From: Planctomycetota bacterium | GTDB taxonomy: Bacteria; Planctomycetota; Phycisphaerae; WQYP01 | Reading direction: 5' to 3' | Assembly: GCA_021838985.1 (NCBI GenBank) | Contig: JAKCCC010000190.1 | Coordinates: 1-5,111 of the forward strand | Length of the DNA stretch: 5,111 nucleotides | Shown here: piece by piece, positions 1 to 5,111 of the stretch | Layout of the letters: every line of letters starts with the position of its first letter | Position numbering within the stretch: position 1 is the first letter of the stretch | Translations under genes and position numbers: made by a program | Notes under the pieces: generated by a model | The model's database searches: none | Told to the model about the DNA's origin: nothing | Seen by the model: only the letters and a program-made list of their open reading frames with translations

Positions 1-599
1 GGCCGATCGGCTCGGGCAAGTCCACACTATTCAACGCCATTGGGGGGCTGGACAAACCCACATCGGGCAAGGTGTTTATCGACGAAGTGGACGTGGCCCA
101 ACTCGACGCCCTCGAGCTGGCCTGGCTACGGTGCCGCAAGATCGGCTACATTTTTCAAACATTCAATCTGATCACGGTGATGACGGCGCTGGAGAATGTG
201 GCCCTGCCCATGATTTTCGCCGGCCTAAGCGAAGCGGATGCGCGGGAGAAGGCGAAAGTGATTTTAGAACGGGTGGAGTTGGGCCATCGCATTTACAACA
301 AACCATCGCAGCTTTCCGGTGGCCAGCAGCAGCGGGTGGCCATCGCCCGGGCGTTCGCCAACGATCCGGCGATCATTCTGGCGGATGAACCGACCGGCAA
401 TCTGGACTTGAATACGGGCAAGGCGATCATTGCCCTGCTGAAACGGATGAACCGGGAGCAGGGCGCCACCGTGATCAGCGCCACCCACGATCTGAAGATG
501 TTGGACGTGTCGGACCGGATTTTCTGGATTCGTGATGGCATGGTGGAAAAAATTCAGAATCGGGCGGAAGTCGTCATTGACGCGGGGGAGATGCATTAG
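1..599 (+). CDS. ABC transporter ATP-binding protein, LolD/MacB/FtsE type (5' end missing)
   Basis: Cytoplasmic ATPase subunit that would power a membrane permease, probably of the FtsX/MacB-like class that acts on lipoproteins, peptides or cell-envelope substrates. The frame is open from the left edge (first full codon at 3), so about 30-40 N-terminal residues are missing; 198 residues are visible. Numbered from the first visible residue, I see the end of the Walker A loop (GSGKST, 3-8), the Q-loop (FQTFNL, Gln52), the signature motif LSGGQQQ (104-110), Walker B with its catalytic glutamate (ILADEP, Glu129), the D-loop (GNLD, 132-135) and the H-loop histidine (ATHD, His162). All catalytic elements are intact. 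The sequence TALENVALP after the Q-loop is typical of the LolD/MacB/FtsE group, but the substrate cannot be deduced because no permease gene is visible. A GTG at 72 lies inside the Walker domain and is not the true start. The gene ends at TAG and faces a convergent gene. Confidence 0.95.
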   Translation, partial: PIGSGKSTLFNAIGGLDKPTSGKVFIDEVDVAQLDALELAWLRCRKIGYIFQTFNLITVMTALENVALPMIFAGLSEADAREKAKVILERVELGHRIYNKPSQLSGGQQQRVAIARAFANDPAIILADEPTGNLDLNTGKAIIALLKRMNREQGATVISATHDLKMLDVSDRIFWIRDGMVEKIQNRAEVVIDAGEMH

Positions 600-730
600 G
601 CCCGCCTTGGAAATCGGTAATGATCCGTCGGGTCAGACCGATCAGACCGATCGGAGAGCATCCCCGGCTCCGCTAGTTCCGAGGTCCGTCGGGAGAGGGC
701 TATATATGGAGGGGATTGACGCCATTGTCA
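600..730. other. Intergenic spacer between convergent genes
   Basis: These 131 bp separate two convergent stop codons, so promoters for either flanking gene are not expected here. The spacer contains a perfect 9-bp tandem repeat at 633-650 and an overlapping hairpin at 638-654. A second, weaker inverted pair (CGGAG at 652-656 and CTCCG at 668-672) follows. No T-run follows on either strand, so a classical intrinsic terminator is not supported. No convincing small gene or ribosome binding site is visible. Confidence 0.6.
633..654. repeat. 9-bp tandem repeat overlapping a 6-bp hairpin; possible weak bidirectional terminator
   Basis: TCAGACCGA occurs twice head to tail (633-641 and 642-650). 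Overlapping it, CCGATC (638-643) and GATCGG (649-654) form a perfect 6-bp inverted repeat around a 5-nt loop (AGACC). Its place between convergent stops suits a transcript 3' end for either strand, but there is no downstream T-tract. The repeat and hairpin are seen directly; a terminator role is a guess. Confidence 0.35.
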
Positions 731-1471
731 TTAGTGGTTGCCGTGGTAAGCGCGGGCCGCGGCGATAAAGGCGGTGAAGAGCTTGTCATGTTCGCCGCCC
801 AAACTTTCGCCGTGCCATTGCACGCCGATCCACCAGGGGAGAGCGGGATCTTCGATAGCTTCGATCAAACCGTCGGGGGCGAACGCGGCGGGGACAAGAC
901 CACGGCCGATACGGTCAATACCCTGGCGATGGCGTGAATTCACGCGCAAAGTACGCGTGCCAAGAATATCCGCCAGCCGGGTGCCGTCGTGAATATGCAC
1001 TTCATGCCAAGCGTTGCGATCCAAGGTGTTGGCCTTGTCGGCGGCGTGACGAAGGGGCGGCGTGCGGGGCAGGTCGGGCAAAAATTGATGCAGGCTGCCG
1101 CCCCGTTGAACATTCATCAACTGGCAACCCAAGCACACCCCCAACGTGGGAAGGTTCCGCGTTTCGGCGAGCGTGAGCATGGCCATATCGAAGCCCTGCC
1201 GCCGCGAATCCATGAGGACGGTACGAGGATGACAGGGCGCACGATAGAGGGCCGGATTGACGTCCTCTCCGCCGGGGATCAACAGTCCAGCCAAGTGCTC
1301 GATGAAGCCCCGTTGGCACGCCTCATCCGCGGTATGGGGCAAGAGCACGGGGAGGCCCCCCGCTTTTTCCACGGCCTGCGCATACGCGGCGGGCAGCTCA
1401 TAAACCGGGCGGTCCTGGTTGGGCGCCTGATTGGCCAGGGAAATTCCAATAAGCGGTCGGATCGACATCAT
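731..1471 (-). CDS. Class I glutamine amidotransferase, PuuD-like (gamma-glutamyl-GABA hydrolase / peptidase C26 family)
   Basis: Predicted cytoplasmic hydrolase of gamma-glutamyl amide bonds. Family members include PuuD, which releases GABA from gamma-glutamyl-GABA in putrescine breakdown. The 246 residues match the usual family length of about 240-255. The N-terminus RPLIGIS is the family opening strand, and IPGGEDVNP (65-73) matches the conserved PGGxDvxP motif. The nucleophile is Cys113 in GVCLGCQLMNVQRGGSL (family GICRGxQxxNV..GG). NSRHRQG (178-184) corresponds to the family NSxHHQ with the second histidine replaced by arginine. The remaining triad residues are His220 and Glu222 in GVQWHGE, where most members have HPE. 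The catalytic triad is therefore complete. The start is the first of two adjacent ATGs, 6 bp after the upstream stop; no Shine-Dalgarno sequence is visible, so translation may depend on coupling. No other polyamine genes are visible, so the true substrate is uncertain and I give no gene symbol. Confidence 0.9.
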   Translation of the reverse strand: MMSIRPLIGISLANQAPNQDRPVYELPAAYAQAVEKAGGLPVLLPHTADEACQRGFIEHLAGLLIPGGEDVNPALYRAPCHPRTVLMDSRRQGFDMAMLTLAETRNLPTLGVCLGCQLMNVQRGGSLHQFLPDLPRTPPLRHAADKANTLDRNAWHEVHIHDGTRLADILGTRTLRVNSRHRQGIDRIGRGLVPAAFAPDGLIEAIEDPALPWWIGVQWHGESLGGEHDKLFTAFIAAARAYHGNH

Positions 1472-1477
1472 GGCACG

Positions 1478-2656
1478 CTAGGGGTTGCGATGAACCAAAT
1501 GCAACGCCACCACCAGGACTTGCAGCACGAGCGCTGCCACCAGCCAACTGATGGCATCCAGCCGCTGGCTGGTGCTTAGATACCACCAGTTATGGGGGTT
1601 AAGCACCGGAGATATCTTTTGCGCCGCCAGGGCATCCCATGCGGCCAAAGCCAGAAATAGAACCACGATCATCTGGGCCATCGCAGCCAACAGCATCGCT
1701 AAAGAAAATTCCGGAAGGTGATGATGCCGATTGAGTTGGCGAAGGTGCAACAGTATTTCCTCCAGTGTGCGCCGGGTGGAATCGCGACCGGCGGGCGAGG
1801 CCAAAGGCGGCGCGGAGCGCTTGGGTTCTGGTGATGGTGGCGGAGATTGCGCTAGTGGGTTTGCGGTTTCCGATTGGACGGCGGCAGCGGCGGATTTGAA
1901 ATTGGAGATTCCGGATTCCAGAGGCGGGGCCGCAACGAAAGCTGATTCCGCGGCGGCCGAGGCGAGCGCGGATTTGAAATTGGAGATTTCAGATTCCAGG
2001 GGCGGCGCGGCAGCCCAAGCAGATTCCATCACAGCTGGGGCGGAGACATCGGAGGTTTTAGCCCGCAAGCGCGGCGCGATGGGAAGGTTTTTCTCACGCA
2101 GAATAATACGCGCCGCGTCGGCAAGGGTACGCGCCACGAAATCCGGCCGGAGGTCGGCCTTTTCCAGCGCCGGCGGCAGTTCAGGGTGGTCGAGATGACG
2201 CAAGAGAATGGTGCGACAACCCACGGCGGCGCCGGCGGTAATATCGGTAGGTTGATCACCCACCATCCAGCACTGCGCTAAATCCAGGGAAAAATCTTTC
2301 GCGGCGGCCTGCAACATCCCGGGACGGGGTTTGCGCCACTCGTGATCCTTGCGGTATTGGGGCAGTTTGGCCTCGGGATGAAAGGGGCAGTAATAAATTC
2401 TGTCGATGGCCGCCCCGGCCTGCTGATGCAATTGGCGCACTATTTCAGCGTTGACGGCTTGCACCGCGGCTTCATCGAAAAGTCCCCTGGCGACACCGCC
2501 TTGATTGGTTACCATGATGATCAAATATCCCAGGCCGCGCAGCGACGCCATCGCCGCGGCGGCTCCGGTGATGAGCTTCACCTCGGCGGGATCGCCCAAA
2601 TAACCCTCGGTGGCGACGAGGGTGTTGTCGCGAGCGAGAAACACGGCGCGAGGCAT
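1478..2656 (-). CDS. GmhB-like HAD-IIIA domain protein with C-terminal two-helix membrane extension; nucleophile Asp replaced by Ala
   Basis: The N-terminal 185 residues or so resemble D-glycero-beta-D-manno-heptose-1,7-bisphosphate 7-phosphatase (GmhB) and the HisB phosphatase domain. I see HAD motif I as FLARDNTLV (6-14), motif II TNQGGVARG (50-58), motif III in WRKPRPGM (Lys109) and motif IV MVGDQPTDITAG (Asp134, Asp138). In motif I the usual DxD is AxD: Ala8 stands where the phosphorylated aspartate belongs, while Asp10 is kept. The zinc loop keeps Cys90 and His93, but the usual CxC before RKP reads HEW. Residues 200-295 are an Ala/Pro/Ser-rich linker with an internal repeat. Two hydrophobic helices follow at about 317-338 and 368-387, giving 392 residues against about 180-190 for GmhB. 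I chose the ATG at 2656 because it has a good Shine-Dalgarno and starts directly at the fold; an in-frame upstream start at 2758 would add 34 unlike residues and overlap lpxK. The position after lpxK suggests an envelope role. It could be a pseudoenzyme, so no symbol is given. Confidence 0.85.
   Translation of the reverse strand: MPRAVFLARDNTLVATEGYLGDPAEVKLITGAAAAMASLRGLGYLIIMVTNQGGVARGLFDEAAVQAVNAEIVRQLHQQAGAAIDRIYYCPFHPEAKLPQYRKDHEWRKPRPGMLQAAAKDFSLDLAQCWMVGDQPTDITAGAAVGCRTILLRHLDHPELPPALEKADLRPDFVARTLADAARIILREKNLPIAPRLRAKTSDVSAPAVMESAWAAAPPLESEISNFKSALASAAAESAFVAAPPLESGISNFKSAAAAVQSETANPLAQSPPPSPEPKRSAPPLASPAGRDSTRRTLEEILLHLRQLNRHHHLPEFSLAMLLAAMAQMIVVLFLALAAWDALAAQKISPVLNPHNWWYLSTSQRLDAISWLVAALVLQVLVVALHLVHRNP
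1890..1949 (-). repeat. Copy A of a 60-bp in-frame repeat inside the GmhB-like linker
   Basis: This segment matches 1968-2027 at about 51 of 60 positions by hand alignment, including 21 identical bases at the low-coordinate end. The copies are offset by 78 bp (26 codons), so the frame is kept and both encode a peptide of the form APPLESxISNFKS. The core (GATTTGAAATTGGAGATT) is much richer in A and T than the surrounding coding DNA. Confidence 0.85.
1968..2027 (-). repeat. Copy B of the 60-bp in-frame repeat inside the GmhB-like linker
   Basis: Partner of the copy at 1890-1949, in the same orientation and reading frame. It encodes AAPPLESEISNFKS, while the other copy encodes AAPPLESGISNFKS. 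Differences are scattered, including silent and conservative ones, so the duplication is not brand new or the units were inserted separately. Confidence 0.85.
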
Positions 2657-2663
2657 AACCACA

Positions 2664-2669
2664 CTCCTA
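2664..2669 (-). promoter_or_regulatory. Shine-Dalgarno of the GmhB-like gene, overlapping the lpxK stop codon
   Basis: On the minus strand TAGGAG lies 7 nt before the ATG at 2656. Its first three bases are the lpxK stop codon. This site decides the start of the GmhB-like gene in favour of 2656 and suggests translational coupling, since a ribosome ending lpxK sits on the next gene's binding site. Confidence 0.75.
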
Positions 2670-3719
2670 CGCACGATTCGCACGAGAGACAACCGCGGCG
2701 AGGGCTTGACGCCAGAGCTGGGACTGCACACCCTCGAGCCGACATTGCGTGCGCACATGCCACAGCGGCGCCGGCGCGGGCGCGCCGCGTAACTTGACCC
2801 AGTCCTTATGGGTGGTTACCCAGGCCGCGATAGGCCGACCCGCCACGCCGCGGCGGATGGCGGCAAAGTCCCCCGGCAGATCATAGCGGTGATGATCGTC
2901 AAACCAGAAGCCGGCGGAGACGCACAGACCCATGGCCTGCAGGGTGCTGACGAAGCCGTCGGGGTTGGCAATACCCGCTAACGCAATAACCTTTTGACCC
3001 GCGGGCTTAACTTGGTTGCCGGCGGCGTCAAAGAGTCCCACGACCTGAGTGTATTGCTGGTAGATATGGCGGGGGGATATCCATTGCGCTAGGAGGTTGG
3101 CCGCGACTTCCGCCAATTCCTGCGGGATCTGTTCGCAGCGGGTCAGCATAAGATAATCCGCCCGGCGCAGCGCTGTCGGCGGTTCGCGCCACGTGCCGCG
3201 TGGCAGCAAACCCGGAATGCCCATCGGGGCGGTCGCATCCACCAGTACGATGTTCATGTCGCGGGCGAGTCGCCGATGCTGATAACCGTCATCCAGCAGC
3301 AGCACATCGGCCTGATGCCGCGTCAGGGCTTCCCGCCCGCCCGCCACGCGGTCGGGGTTGATCACCACCGGCACACCGGGGCATTCCTCCTGGATGACCA
3401 TGACCTCATCGGGCAAACCACCGGCCGGCGCCCGATAGCCGCGGGTCAGCACGGCAGGACGGCGTCCCAACTCCTGGAGCTGGCGCGCGATCATGATGAC
3501 CGTGGGAGTTTTACCGGTACCGCCGGTGGTCAGGTTGCCTACTGATATGACCGGCACCCCCAAGTGAACGCTGGGGCGCCAGCGCCGGTCATAGGCGTAA
3601 CCGCGCAGCGCGACCGCAGCGCCAAAGAACCATGAGGCCACGGCCAGGCCCCCGCGGCAGAGCGCCGGCACCAGGCCGGCGTCCTCGCCGCTGATGACGC
3701 GTTGGTACCACTGTTCCAT
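2667..3719 (-). CDS. lpxK: Tetraacyldisaccharide 4'-kinase (lipid A 4'-kinase)
   Basis: Transfers the gamma-phosphate of ATP to the 4' position of the tetraacyldisaccharide-1-phosphate lipid A precursor on the cytoplasmic face of the inner membrane, the sixth step of the Raetz pathway. The 350 residues are near the usual 320-350. A hydrophobic N-terminal helix (about 20-40) fits the known membrane association. The P-loop is GNLTTGGTGKTP (61-72), a hallmark of LpxK. Further family motifs are LTRGYRAP (91-98), NPDRVAGG (121-128), LLLDDGYQHRRLARD (140-154), LLPRGTWREP (171-180), AGIANPDGF (248-256), DDHHRY (274-279) and TTHKDWVKL (302-310). In the last, a histidine stands where many LpxK proteins have glutamate (TEKD). 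The start ATG lies 15 bp after the upstream stop, with a weak GGCGGGA about 9 nt before it. LpxK implies an organism that makes lipid A. It sits directly before a GmhB-like gene, consistent with an envelope cluster. Confidence 0.95.
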   Translation of the reverse strand: MEQWYQRVISGEDAGLVPALCRGGLAVASWFFGAAVALRGYAYDRRWRPSVHLGVPVISVGNLTTGGTGKTPTVIMIARQLQELGRRPAVLTRGYRAPAGGLPDEVMVIQEECPGVPVVINPDRVAGGREALTRHQADVLLLDDGYQHRRLARDMNIVLVDATAPMGIPGLLPRGTWREPPTALRRADYLMLTRCEQIPQELAEVAANLLAQWISPRHIYQQYTQVVGLFDAAGNQVKPAGQKVIALAGIANPDGFVSTLQAMGLCVSAGFWFDDHHRYDLPGDFAAIRRGVAGRPIAAWVTTHKDWVKLRGAPAPAPLWHVRTQCRLEGVQSQLWRQALAAVVSRANRA

Positions 3720-3734
3720 GGGCGATGATCCCGC

Positions 3735-4217
3735 CTACGAAGGCTCCGACGGAGCCAAGCCAAATTCCTTCAGCCAGGCCTCGGTTAAACCGGGACTGGC
3801 CAGGCCGTGCGATTTTTCCTCCGGTTCCGCAGGCCGCCCGGCGAGGCGCCCCCGCGACTGGGCTAAATCGTTCAAGAAATTCGCACAGGATACAGCATGG
3901 GCGCCGGCGCGACGAGCATTGGCGGCCACAGCCCGGTCGTCGCTGACCACCGTGATGTCACGGGGGCCGGTGGATTCCACGAGCAGGCGGGCGATCACAT
4001 CGTCGGCCTTGGCCGCGCGCCCGGAATAGCGCAGGGTCAGGGAGGGAAATTCGTTTTCGCCCGGCTCATCGGGCTTCGGAGAGCCGTCGATCGCCAGCAC
4101 CACCCGTCCCGGCCAATCGCTCAGAACACGGCAGAGCTGGCGCAGGGACAGGCCCGTCACGGGGCCGCGCAGGGCGGCGGCGGCATGGAGGCAGTTATAG
4201 GCATCAATGATAATCAT
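3735..4217 (-). CDS. NYN-domain (YacP/Rae1-like) putative ribonuclease
   Basis: A 160-residue PIN-like NYN fold protein. Relatives include Bacillus YacP/Rae1, an endoribonuclease that cleaves mRNA in the ribosomal A site. The sequence shows the family pattern in order: the opening strand MIIIDAYN with Asp5 and Asn8, a central Asp44 in LAIDGSP, the YSG...ADD signature (64-66 and 71-73), and VVSDDRAV (90-97), followed by GAHAVSCANF (105-114). These acidic residues would form the metal-binding nuclease centre, and all are present. The C-terminal tail ends in TEAWLKEFGL, a short amphipathic segment. The ATG overlaps the upstream stop by 4 bp (ATGA) with no clear Shine-Dalgarno, which suggests re-initiation by ribosomes finishing the upstream gene. 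The family assignment is firm; the RNA substrate is unknown. Its place ahead of lpxK may be only shared transcription. Confidence 0.85.
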   Translation of the reverse strand: MIIIDAYNCLHAAAALRGPVTGLSLRQLCRVLSDWPGRVVLAIDGSPKPDEPGENEFPSLTLRYSGRAAKADDVIARLLVESTGPRDITVVSDDRAVAANARRAGAHAVSCANFLNDLAQSRGRLAGRPAEPEEKSHGLASPGLTEAWLKEFGLAPSEPS

Positions 4218-5111
4218 CCGCTGACATTATACCGCTGCAGCAGGCGCTGAAAGGATTGGTGATAATGGTTTCCGCCGATGGCGGATCCATAAATAGCAAG
4301 CAAGGCCCGCAACTGGCGGCGGGAATCGGCGGGAGGTTTGCCGAGTTTCTGATTGCACCGGATCAGATACAGATAGGCCGACCAGAACGATGCGGATCCG
4401 GCCCGCAAATGGGGGATTATTTTCACATAAAGCCAGCGCGCGTGCCGATAGTCACCCAAGGCGAAATCAGCCCGCGCGGCTCCCAAAAAATTCCGCAGAT
4501 CGGGTGGATGTTCGTGCTCCAATCGCGTATAGAGGGTGAGGGCTTTGCGGCCCCGCCCCGCGCGGATCAGCTCCGCGGCGCGCAGTTGGCGATAGGCATA
4601 GATTGGGTTGGCGTGGGGACCGGGCTGGTGTTGCAGTTGGACGATCAATTCACCCAGCAAATCCGCCGCCTCCGCGGCGAGGCGCTGGGCCTGCCGTGGA
4701 TTTCCGCGGCGAGCCTTGCGGCTTTCCCGGTCATACTGACCGATCAAGCCCATGATGATGGCCTCGGCCTGACGAGAGGCGCCACCCGCATATTGGCGGA
4801 TCAGCGGAATAATCTTTTGGCTTTGGCCGGAAAGTTCGTATTGGCGAATGCGATAACGCAGCAGAATCCCTTTCAGCCGCGGTGAAAGCGTAGCGGGACG
4901 CCGGGTGAGTTGATCTAACATTTTGCCCGCCGCAACTGGATCGCGCAGCGGGTTCAGCGCGGCGCCAGCTTGCACCAGCAGGACCCGCAGGCGCTCGGCT
5001 TTCGCCCGGCGCAGAGCGGATGCGGAGATTCCGGAGGGCGGATGATCCAACAAGGCCAGGAAGCGCTGGCCATCGTGTAAAAGCCGGCGTGCGGCGATTT
5101 TCCGCTGCGCC
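4214..5111 (-). CDS. Helical-repeat (TPR-like) protein, N-terminus missing
   Basis: I do not recognise a specific gene. The frame stays open to the right edge, so the start lies outside; 298 residues are visible. A TTG at 5053 is a possible start, but the 19 codons before it (beginning AQRKIAARR) read as the same kind of charged helical protein, so I treat the gene as 5' truncated. The sequence is rich in Ala, Leu, Arg and Gln with helix-pair spacing like tetratricopeptide repeats. The clearest units, numbered from the first visible residue, are around 180-200 (GRGRKALTLYTRLEHEHP), 206-237 (GAARADFALGDYRHARWLY) and 242-257 (FWSAYLYLIRCNQKLG). No signal peptide or membrane segment is visible in this part. 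TPR-like proteins usually act as protein-binding scaffolds. It overlaps the NYN gene by 4 bp (ATGA), so the two are probably translated together. Confidence 0.75.
   Translation of the reverse strand, partial: AQRKIAARRLLHDGQRFLALLDHPPSGISASALRRAKAERLRVLLVQAGAALNPLRDPVAAGKMLDQLTRRPATLSPRLKGILLRYRIRQYELSGQSQKIIPLIRQYAGGASRQAEAIIMGLIGQYDRESRKARRGNPRQAQRLAAEAADLLGELIVQLQHQPGPHANPIYAYRQLRAAELIRAGRGRKALTLYTRLEHEHPPDLRNFLGAARADFALGDYRHARWLYVKIIPHLRAGSASFWSAYLYLIRCNQKLGKPPADSRRQLRALLAIYGSAIGGNHYHQSFQRLLQRYNVSG
4226..4231 (-). promoter_or_regulatory. Perfect -10-like hexamer just upstream of the NYN gene
   Basis: The minus strand reads TATAAT here, 8 nt before the ATG at 4217. It lies in the last codons of the upstream gene. 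No good -35 box is present: the best at 16-nt spacing is CTTTCA, 3 of 6 matches. If used, transcription would begin within a few bases of the ATG and give a nearly leaderless mRNA. The hexamer is real; promoter function is doubtful. Confidence 0.2.

Noticed and set aside
72..74. GTG as start of the ABC ATPase
   Set aside because: The frame is open to the left edge and encodes the Walker A loop before this codon, so the gene is truncated by the window.
690..716. Promoter at the TATATAT in the convergent spacer
   Set aside because: Both flanking genes end here, and no gene starts downstream on either strand within reach, so it is probably chance AT-rich sequence.
989..1579. Long plus-strand open frame (196 codons) opposite the amidotransferase gene
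   Set aside because: It runs antisense to a gene with a complete catalytic triad, shows no recognisable fold, and is the kind of open frame expected opposite GC-rich coding DNA.
1890..2027. CRISPR array or mobile-element remnant
   Set aside because: There are only two diverged copies, kept in frame inside one gene, with no short identical repeats, terminal inverted repeats or transposase sequence.
1731..2198. Plus-strand open frame (155 codons) across the linker repeat
   Set aside because: The duplicated DNA also gives repeated peptides in this antisense frame, which imitates a repeat protein. The minus-strand frame is part of a gene with HAD motifs and membrane helices.
2657..2758. 34-codon N-terminal extension of the GmhB-like protein
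   Set aside because: It overlaps the end of lpxK, does not resemble the family, and a good Shine-Dalgarno sits before the ATG at 2656, where the HAD fold begins.
4256..4885. Plus-strand open frame (209 codons) opposite the TPR-like gene
   Set aside because: The minus-strand frame reads as a coherent helical-repeat protein overlapping the next gene by ATGA. The plus-strand product has no family motif and no good ribosome binding site.
5051..5053. TTG as start of the TPR-like gene
   Set aside because: No stop occurs between it and the window edge, and the preceding codons give similar charged helical sequence, so a true start outside the window is more likely.

Overview
The window is ordinary, densely coding, GC-rich bacterial chromosome with one unusual gene. 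It suggests a Gram-negative-type bacterium with an outer membrane, because it carries a lipid A kinase (LpxK). The alanine- and proline-rich GC-rich coding style, the YacP-like NYN nuclease, a helical-repeat protein and the membrane-anchored GmhB-like protein next to lpxK make me favour the Planctomycetota (Phycisphaerae-like). That placement is inference from style and gene content; no rRNA or other marker is present to confirm it.

Layout. Positions 1-599 (+) hold the 3' part of an ABC-transporter ATPase of the LolD/MacB/FtsE type. Positions 600-730 are a 131-bp spacer between convergent genes, containing a 9-bp tandem repeat and a small perfect hairpin. From 731 to the right edge everything reads leftward on the minus strand as one tight five-gene cluster. 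In transcription order it holds a 5'-truncated helical-repeat (TPR-like) protein (4214 to the edge), a YacP/NYN-domain protein (3735-4217), LpxK (2667-3719), a GmhB-like HAD protein with a C-terminal membrane extension (1478-2656), and a class I glutamine amidotransferase of the PuuD/peptidase C26 family (731-1471). The junctions are a 4-bp ATGA overlap and gaps of 15, 10 and 6 bp, as expected of a single transcription unit whose main promoter lies beyond 5111.

How the genes fit together. LpxK (4'-kinase of the lipid A precursor) and a GmhB-type heptose-bisphosphate phosphatase fold both point to lipopolysaccharide synthesis at the cytoplasmic membrane. The GmhB-like protein is odd. The HAD nucleophile aspartate is replaced by alanine, the zinc-binding Cys-x-Cys is absent, and the enzyme domain is followed by a low-complexity linker containing an internal 2x repeat and by two predicted membrane helices. 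It may therefore be a membrane-tethered pseudoenzyme or scaffold rather than an active phosphatase. The NYN nuclease and the amidotransferase have no evident link to lipid A and may simply share the transcript.

I see no mobile element, CRISPR array, tRNA, rRNA or riboswitch. The most interesting objects are the GmhB-like fusion and the repeat in its linker.
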